Shown piece after piece: positions 58,506-64,000 of a stretch of DNA of 64,000 nt. Made by a program: the position numbers and the translations under genes. Under the pieces are notes generated by a model. That model was not told the origin of the DNA, did no database searches, and saw nothing but the letters and a program-made list of their open reading frames with translations. The stretch covers positions 1 through 64,000 of the forward strand of contig NBIV01000109.1 in assembly GCA_003194525.1 (NCBI GenBank), read 5' to 3'. Every line of letters starts with the position of its first letter. Within the stretch, counting starts at the first letter, position 1. This DNA comes from Gracilariopsis chorda (taxonomy: Eukaryota > Rhodophyta > Florideophyceae > Gracilariales > Gracilariaceae).

Positions 58506-59277
58506 GATTTTGTTTAATATTGGCGCATGATTTCCTTTTTTCCAATCCAACTCCAATCGAAAGCTGTTTCCCAAAAGAATCTTCCTCCAAGGGCTGTGTC
58601 CCAATCATAATGAGCGATTGCTCTCAGTTAAGCCATTCATATGGTCGCAAGTGTCGTATATGTTTTCTCCTGCGTGTCCACACGTGGAGTGTCCACGACG
58701 TCCACGTTTAACAATATGAATCAAGCAGCACTCGCTACGCAGAAAATCCGTACTAAATAAGAAATCAAAATGTTTCGTGGGGATTTTCGATTTATTTCAC
58801 TCTCGCTTTTTGGAACGCGACCGTTGGTAAGAATTGCTCCGGTTGAAAGCCTCGGTGGTATAGGATGCAGCGGTGGTTCCATACGGCTGGCTTTCAAAGA
58901 CGTGCGTCGTAAGGCCCATCTCTTGCACGGGCATGTGGTGAAGGCGGTGAGCATCACCAGACAAGTCGTCAACCGGAGGCTGCTGCTGAAGATGAAGGAT
59001 TGTATAACTAATGAATGTGATACACGTATCCAGACATCTTTGCTTTGCCGATTTAGCGGTATGCGGTGCACTGAATGGAGATGCTCTAAACATACAGTCG
59101 TATCCTTCATACCCTTCGCGTTTGGGAATTGTTTTACCGCCTGCCTAGAAGTCAGCGAGTTCTGGAACGACGGCGTTGGCAGAAAGTTTACTCTTTAAGT
59201 ACTTACGAAGGTAGGAGACGACAGTAATCACCTTGTACAGTATCCTCGTGACTTGAAGAAGTAGATCAGTCTCTCTC
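58506..59277. other. Region with overlapping ORFs on both strands
   Basis: Near 58721-59198 one plus frame (142 codons, ATG 58770) and two minus frames (129 codons, ATG 59110; 98 codons, ATG 59093) are open over the same bases. None has a recognisable domain. At most one is real, and I cannot choose. A CT dinucleotide run sits at 59271-59280. Confidence 0.3.
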
Positions 59278-59778
59278 TCTAACCTAAGGATTTGTGCGAC
59301 GACGACATTCGCACCCCTTAAAAAATTAGTAAAATGCACGATTTGGTTTTTTTGGCGCAAACTGCGCCAGCACCCAAAATCGTGCTTCATGTTCATTTTT
59401 TGAGCCTTTTGGTACGCCAACTTTTTTCACCAATGATAATCAAAAGTTTTGGACAACCAAAACGTTTGATTCTCAGGTTTATCACCGCTCAAGCTCCGGC
59501 CCTATCACTCTTTCCTGCAGGCAAGATGCAGACGTCACAACTGCAGGAAAGAATGGTAGGGCGGCCCTACCACTCTTTCCTGCAGGCAAGATGCAGACAT
59601 CACAACTGCAGGAAAGTGTGGTAGGGCGGCGCTACCACTCTTTCCTGCAGGCAGGATGGAAACGTCACAACTGCAGGAAAGAATGGTAGGGCGGCCCTAC
59701 CACTCTTTCCTGCAGGCAAGATGCAGACGTCACAAATGCAGGAAAGTGTGGTTGGGCCGAAGGCCTTTCTTACCCTTG
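59278..59778 (+). mobile_element. Second-family Helitron (B2), 501 bp
   Basis: TCTAACC start, GGCGCAAACTGCGCC palindrome near 59357-59371, and four tandem 65-bp palindromic units starting 59502, 59567, 59632 and 59697. The end is GGGCCGAAGGCC-TTTCTTACC-CTTG, followed by T. Near-identical to B1 in the body, but with four hairpin units instead of two. Confidence 0.72.
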
Positions 59779-59934
59779 TTCTAGTTGTAACGATTTCTCT
59801 AAGGGTAGAGGCTCAGCTAGCCCCGTAGTGACCTTGGCTGAAATCTCAGGGCATTGATGGTACTGTCTGCGTTATGTGTTCGTTTTATCGCTTTGTTTCC
59901 CTAACCTCCGTGCTCTCCGTAGTTTATTCGACCT
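59779..59934. other. 3' flank of the 602-residue gene
   Basis: Short non-coding gap. The Helitron B2 lies about 160 bp beyond the stop of the minus-strand gene. Confidence 0.4.
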
Positions 59935-61743
59935 TCAAACAGTTTTGAAAACCACGCATTTGTTATCTTCCCTGCCCGCAACCACGTTGCCCACAACATT
60001 GAACGGTGGCGTCAATTCCAAAAGCTGGAAATGCGAGAAGAAGACACGCACACATCGACCCCTGATTACCTCTCGCTGATCAGCCTGAAACGTTTCATGC
60101 CCAATTCCAGAACCTTTCGTATTGGACAATGAAAACGGCTTGAATTGAGTACGAGAGAAAGTTTGGGATGCTGGCAACGACGTAATCCCGACATAGTTGC
60201 CGTCGCCTTCGAAAATTTCCACCTCAAGATTATTCGAGTTCAACACGCCAAGATTCTCATTATCATTTCTAGACTCAATTACTGGAGAGAACGCGACGTT
60301 GTCCGGGCCATCTACCGAGAAAACTGGCACGTCTGTCTCGTTCCCAAAGTAGAACCCACAGAGATCATAGGCTTGTTGACATTTGTCAACCACGGGTTCC
60401 GGGGTGGGTGTGGGAAGAACGGGACCTGGGGTGCCCCCGAGACAGCTCCTTTGAAGATATTCAACAAACGGTGTTGGATAAATATAAAAAAACACGAACC
60501 GCAGCTGAAGCCCATATCCTTCAATCAGACTCAGCAGTTTTCCTGGAAGAGATGATATCTGTATAGGAGCTGGTTTATCTGCTGATGAAGTCGCGACTGG
60601 AAGGATTCCAGAATGATCCAGCTCCTCGCGACCTAGAAAGACTTCACAGGGAGGAAGAGGCCATGATCCGATGATAGTTGAATAGACGGGTGTAAAGATT
60701 GAAGCAATGCCATCACCATTCCCATAGTTAGAAGCGCAAACCGAGAGGGGTGCAAACATAACTCGCTCCTGTTTAGGACACGAGCTATTCTGACATGTAG
60801 TAGTGCAAAAAGGAACCGAGACAGACAGACAGGGTGAGTCCCACTGCTGAAAGTTTCCCGCGCAAGGAGAGCCAGTGCTGAGATAATCTAAAGAGATATC
60901 CGTAGTGCCAGTTTTCATGAACTCCTGGCATGCTCTCTGCTCTTCCGTTTCGAAGCGTTCGTCAAGGACCGTGCAGGTTTTGATGGTTTCCAGTGGAGTG
61001 CAGAGAGGACTGTCAGTTCTGGGACAGCGAACAACGTCGTCCTTCGACTTCATGATGGCGTCTGCGATCATAGAAACATTGACGTCGCATCCTAGCTCTT
61101 TCATATCTTCTTGGATCTTACTAAGCAGTACCGTAGCCCATTTTGTTGCTTCTTTGCGAGTAGTTGCTTTCACTCTCCGTTTGGTCGTCCGGTCAACTCC
61201 AATGTCTTTCCTCTTGGGGAAAATGTTGTACCCTGCTCTGATAGTTACTTCTCCTTCCTCCTTGTTCAACACTAACCTTGCTCTGCAAATCCTTCCCACA
61301 GCGCAGTCGCGTGTTCCAATTCTTTCATCCAGCATAACGTCACCAATGCCACACGAGTCATCTGGGCCGGTGGCAATAGAGTCCTGCCTAGAATGAGAGC
61401 CAAACCATGTAGACAGTCCCGCTCTAGATGACGCGGCAAAGTTGGATGAAATTCGGCTTGATTTCATGCCCAACCACCGTGTTGGCCTATCAGTTGTCCA
61501 CTTGTCGAGAAGCCCAAAACGATTTGTAGGGGAAGGAATACTATGAAGTCCATTTGATTCTCCGTAGATAAATGGATGATGCACTCCTACTCGCTTCACG
61601 GCGAAGAGAACCAAAGACACAACTGCAACTACTAGAAATAGTCCCGCACGGGACAAACGAGATCCCACAGCGGATGCGAACAGAACCACGTTGTGCCTTG
61701 CGGTAGGGCGGCGATAAGATTCCGGGACTAGAGGGGTGTCCAT
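59935..61743 (-). CDS. Single-pass membrane protein with Cys-rich ectodomain, 602 residues
   Basis: ATG 61743 to TGA 59935, the longest intact frame in the window. The N-terminal tail is short and Arg-rich (to about residue 33), followed by one strong hydrophobic segment at 34-49 (GLFLVVAVVSLVLFAV): a signal anchor giving a type II topology or an uncleaved signal. The rest is probably extracytoplasmic, with about 25 cysteines, NVS, NSS and NET glycosylation-type sites, a basic middle part (KRRVKATTRKEATKW) and a PTPTPEP linker before the last Cys pairs. No family is recognised. It shares general design, not clear sequence, with the Cys-rich products at 57116-57718 and 11275-12639. The intact 1.8-kb frame among fossils argues for selection. 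Confidence 0.75.
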   Translation of the reverse strand: MDTPLVPESYRRPTARHNVVLFASAVGSRLSRAGLFLVVAVVSLVLFAVKRVGVHHPFIYGESNGLHSIPSPTNRFGLLDKWTTDRPTRWLGMKSSRISSNFAASSRAGLSTWFGSHSRQDSIATGPDDSCGIGDVMLDERIGTRDCAVGRICRARLVLNKEEGEVTIRAGYNIFPKRKDIGVDRTTKRRVKATTRKEATKWATVLLSKIQEDMKELGCDVNVSMIADAIMKSKDDVVRCPRTDSPLCTPLETIKTCTVLDERFETEEQRACQEFMKTGTTDISLDYLSTGSPCAGNFQQWDSPCLSVSVPFCTTTCQNSSCPKQERVMFAPLSVCASNYGNGDGIASIFTPVYSTIIGSWPLPPCEVFLGREELDHSGILPVATSSADKPAPIQISSLPGKLLSLIEGYGLQLRFVFFYIYPTPFVEYLQRSCLGGTPGPVLPTPTPEPVVDKCQQAYDLCGFYFGNETDVPVFSVDGPDNVAFSPVIESRNDNENLGVLNSNNLEVEIFEGDGNYVGITSLPASQTFSRTQFKPFSLSNTKGSGIGHETFQADQREVIRGRCVRVFFSHFQLLELTPPFNVVGNVVAGREDNKCVVFKTV

Positions 61744-62148
61744 GATACTTCCGTTTCCACAACACTAGAGTGCCGCTTGTCAAGCTCTGATGTGCCTTTT
61801 CTTTTCTCGTGAAAGGATGGCTTCGTCCCGTTCGCTCTTTGCAACATATAACTAGAACAAGACGGCTCAAGTCCTTCTAGGCAAACATTCTCGCGGAATC
61901 ACGCCGCAAGCTCGTGTGTTTAATGGCATTGCGGTTTGGACAGATCTTCACTTTGGTTTCAAACAAACGATTAATTCGATGATTTTGTTGGATGGACAAT
62001 CGCCTAATGGAAGCAAGTCATGTGCATCCAGAGGTACTGGCGCAAAGCTGTAACTCGCATCCAAAGAAACACCAATCTTCGTCGAGATTTCCAATCTGGG
62101 AGTCAGGTTTTCTGACTTGAATCTTGCGAGAATGCATCTACAAACGAA
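61744..62148. other. Divergent intergenic region
   Basis: Between the minus-strand 602-residue gene and the plus-strand ORF at 62149. A second minus frame (61541-61870) overlaps the 602-residue gene and is a shadow. No TATA box of good quality seen. Confidence 0.35.
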
Positions 62149-62532
62149 ATGTCAACATTCCCTGCGTACTTTCATGAGGACGAGATACGTTACATTAGAC
62201 TTGAGACCGTGCTTCATGGTTTGCGCATGCAGCGAACCATTAGTCTAAGATTATATGCAGCCCCGTTTCTTGAAGCGTTTTGCAACTCCAAAGACACTGT
62301 AAGCAGTTACCGTGAATCACCCGCGCTGTTGTGGTCAGGACCAGACCTTTTCTTCATTCTGAAATCTTGCACTTGGAATTGGTGCACATTTACAGTAAGC
62401 GTTACTGTATGCACTTTGGTGTTTGTGCAGTCGTCCCTGTCGCGCTCTCGCTTGCGGTCAGTTAGAAAACAAAAGACGACATCGCCATGTCAGTTAGGGA
62501 TCGCGGGGGTGACAACCCAAAAACAGAAATAA
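62149..62532 (+). CDS. Hypothetical protein, 127 residues
   Basis: ATG 62149 to TAA 62532, ending only 16 bp before the reverse Helitron unit. One hydrophobic stretch (TVSVTVCTLVFVQSSL) near residues 80-95, then a basic tail (SRSRLRSVRKQK). No domain known. The frame is intact but short. It could be a true gene divergent from the 602-residue gene or chance. Confidence 0.3.
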   Translation: MSTFPAYFHEDEIRYIRLETVLHGLRMQRTISLRLYAAPFLEAFCNSKDTVSSYRESPALLWSGPDLFFILKSCTWNWCTFTVSVTVCTLVFVQSSLSRSRLRSVRKQKTTSPCQLGIAGVTTQKQK

Positions 62533-62547
62533 ACCATTACTAGCTTA

Positions 62548-63118
62548 CAAGTAAAAACGGCCTTCGGCAGTAGGCAGCGCTGCGCGCCGCTGAATAAGGG
62601 TGGCTTTGGGGGATCTGTAGGCCGGCTATGCTCGCTATCGCTCGCAAACGAGCTGCAAACCAATGAGAGCTGCGGCGTCGAGAGTGAATATAGAATGGAA
62701 TTGCAATTGAGCGCTCGAGGGTTGGTTATTGGCTGGAACTGATTTGGGACGTGAGATTTGTGATGTTACTGAAATGATAGAAAGCAATGTAGAGACGAAT
62801 AGCACCAGTGCAGCAGAGAAAGAGGACTTATACATTATCTAGCCCGCTCTCAGAGAGCGTTATAATAGCCAGAGCAGATGTTGAGAAGCGTGGAGTGCTT
62901 GAAAATGATTGCAGTTTTGTATGTGGAGTGCAGTTGTAATTGGCTGGCATCTCCAAAATAACTGCAGTTCCCGCCAATGTGCAGCGGTGTAGCTGGCACT
63001 GCTGCAGTGCCAGCCACTTGGCCGCTGCGGCAGTCAACATGCCGCAGCAGCCAATGCGATCTGAGATTTGCTGCTGCTGAGTTTTTTGATTGGCGTGGAG
63101 GCAGGAAAATTACTGTAG
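62548..63118 (-). mobile_element. Non-autonomous Helitron unit, reverse orientation, 5' truncated
   Basis: Minus strand. It ends TGCCGAAGGCCG-TTTTTA-CTTG at 62548, with GCGGCGCGCAGCGC, TTGCGAGCGATAGCGAGC and the CAGCAGCAGCAAATC block as in the left-hand array. An insert of about 150 bp near 62720-62870 is not in the other units. The head is missing where the structured element starts at 63119, mirroring the left side of the window. Confidence 0.62.
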
Positions 63119-64000
63119 TGCAATCCCCGCAAGCGGGACAACACACGAAGACGTTCGGAATTTTCCCCTCTGGAGGGTAACACAGCGAACGGAGCCTCTC
63201 CGGATGAGCACGACGAAGTCAGGTTGTAAAGCCGAGGCTCACCCTCACGCCAAGCGGGGAGAGTTGAAACTGTAGGATTAGGATCACCACGAATGGGAAA
63301 ACAGCCCTTCCAAGGGGTACGAGTCCACGTAAGTGGGGTAAGACGTCACGGGGTACCGGCATGAGAGACACGCGTCAGCGGTGACGAGCAACCACACAAA
63401 AGGGTAGGAACCACGAGAGTGGGGTAACGGAAATACGGGGGATGCCCGATTGGGGGCGAAGGGGGTGTGGGCCAGCGGGACCACGGAAAAAGGTACAAAG
63501 AAACTCTATACAGGGGCGAGATCACGGCGATGGTGAATTAAGTGACAAGTGCCCAAGGCGGTGATACTCCTAGTGACGCAGGGTGGATAGGTCTACCGTT
63601 AGTAACGCAGCTTTACTTCCGAGGAGCGTAGAAGACTCGCGAAAGCGGAAAAGACTTAGAGCCAAGAACCCTGGTTGGGGAGGTTTACTCAGTGTCAGGG
63701 CGAGGTCGCCAAGCCACTATATAGTGTAGTAATCTCCCTACTGTAGCGTAGAGAAATAATAAATAATAAATATAAGATAACTAAATGTCCACACCGTGGT
63801 GCCAACCTCCTCTTGACTATCCATATCACTCGTGGTCCACTCACGTCTTGGGCGGCACACGGCGCATGCACAGGTGTGCAACTGGCGCACAGTGCGGATC
63901 CGCTGAGGGCTGAGACACCCGCTAATAGCGGTAGTAATCATAAACATGCGAAAGCGGCAAAAACATCAAGTCCACAGGGCATCGCTGAGTCTTCCTCCTT
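63119..64000 (+). repeat. Hairpin-rich structured element, right copy (runs off window)
   Basis: Starts TGCAATCCCCGC at 63119 and continues out of the window. Hairpins include CCCG-CAAG-CGGG (63126-63137), CCAC-GTAA-GTGG (63325-63336), CGTCA-GCGG-TGACG (63373-63386), CCAC-GAGA-GTGG (63411-63422), CGC-GAAA-GCG (63638-63647) and GGCGA-GG-TCGCC near 63700. Three loops are GNRA tetraloops, a signature of folded RNA, if the plus strand is transcribed. An A/T run begins at 63753. After it an ATG near 63785 opens about 42 codons, some resembling the open frame at the matching place in the left copy. Family unknown. Confidence 0.62.

Noticed and set aside
58721-59198. A specific small gene at this locus
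   Set aside because: Three overlapping frames on two strands are equally open, none with a known domain; left as undecided.
63195-63225. Hammerhead ribozyme: CGGATGAG...CGAAGTC resembles the core
   Set aside because: Core bases are wrong (CGGATGA for CTGATGA, GAAG for GAAA) and the left copy has no equivalent.
63119-64000. Group II intron or rRNA as explanation of the structured element
   Set aside because: No GTGYG start, no domain V-like hairpin and no rRNA core sequence seen in either copy.

Overview
This is eukaryotic, repeat-dominated DNA with no bacterial operon structure. Host-type genes are intronless in the parts visible. The transposon mix is Helitron, PIF/Harbinger, Tc1/mariner and Ty3 chromovirus-like LTR elements. 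That mix, the compact host genes and the Cys-rich secreted or membrane proteins would suit a florideophyte red alga or another compact protist genome. This is inference; no marker in the window fixes the species. Almost every transposon gene is dead.

Layout. 1-840 (minus) and 63119-64000 (plus) are two diverged copies of one hairpin-rich element, in opposite orientation and facing outwards. 841-11186 is a head-to-tail tandem array of Helitrons: at least seven ~460-530 bp non-autonomous units (one cut short), one long element with a Rep/Helicase gene (1626-8322), and one unit of a second family. A membrane-protein gene with one internal TGA follows (11275-12639, minus), then a second Rep/Helicase Helitron on the minus strand (13576 to about 18.5 kb). 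At 18.8-23.7 kb lie a 68-bp tandem repeat, a 122-residue ORF and a PIF/Harbinger locus. Between the two convergent transposon ORFs of that locus sit fragments of host MCM3 and of an NCS2 nucleobase permease. 23.7-34 kb is gene-poor: a mariner fossil, a second Harbinger-type fossil, a decayed RING-finger fragment and a nearly full-length KRR1 pseudogene. Two Ty3-like elements, both minus, fill 36235-46530 and 48783-56522. Each has a block of plus-strand coding-like sequence between integrase and its 3' LTR. The right arm (56.7-63.1 kb) holds a perfect 44-bp minisatellite, two likely intact Cys-rich host genes (57116-57718 and 59935-61743, both minus), another second-family Helitron, and a Helitron unit in reverse orientation.

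How parts relate. All Helitron pieces share one 3' end: a GGCCGAAGGCC-type hairpin, 7-10 nt, then CTTG (or a close variant) with a T following, and a start of TCT. This lets boundaries be drawn exactly and shows that the 514-529 bp units and the Rep/Helicase element share ends, so the long element is the likely source of the short ones. The hairpin-rich elements at both window ends sit inside members of this Helitron family. The intact-looking host genes encode secretory or membrane proteins of unknown function. No CRISPR, rRNA or convincing tRNA was seen.
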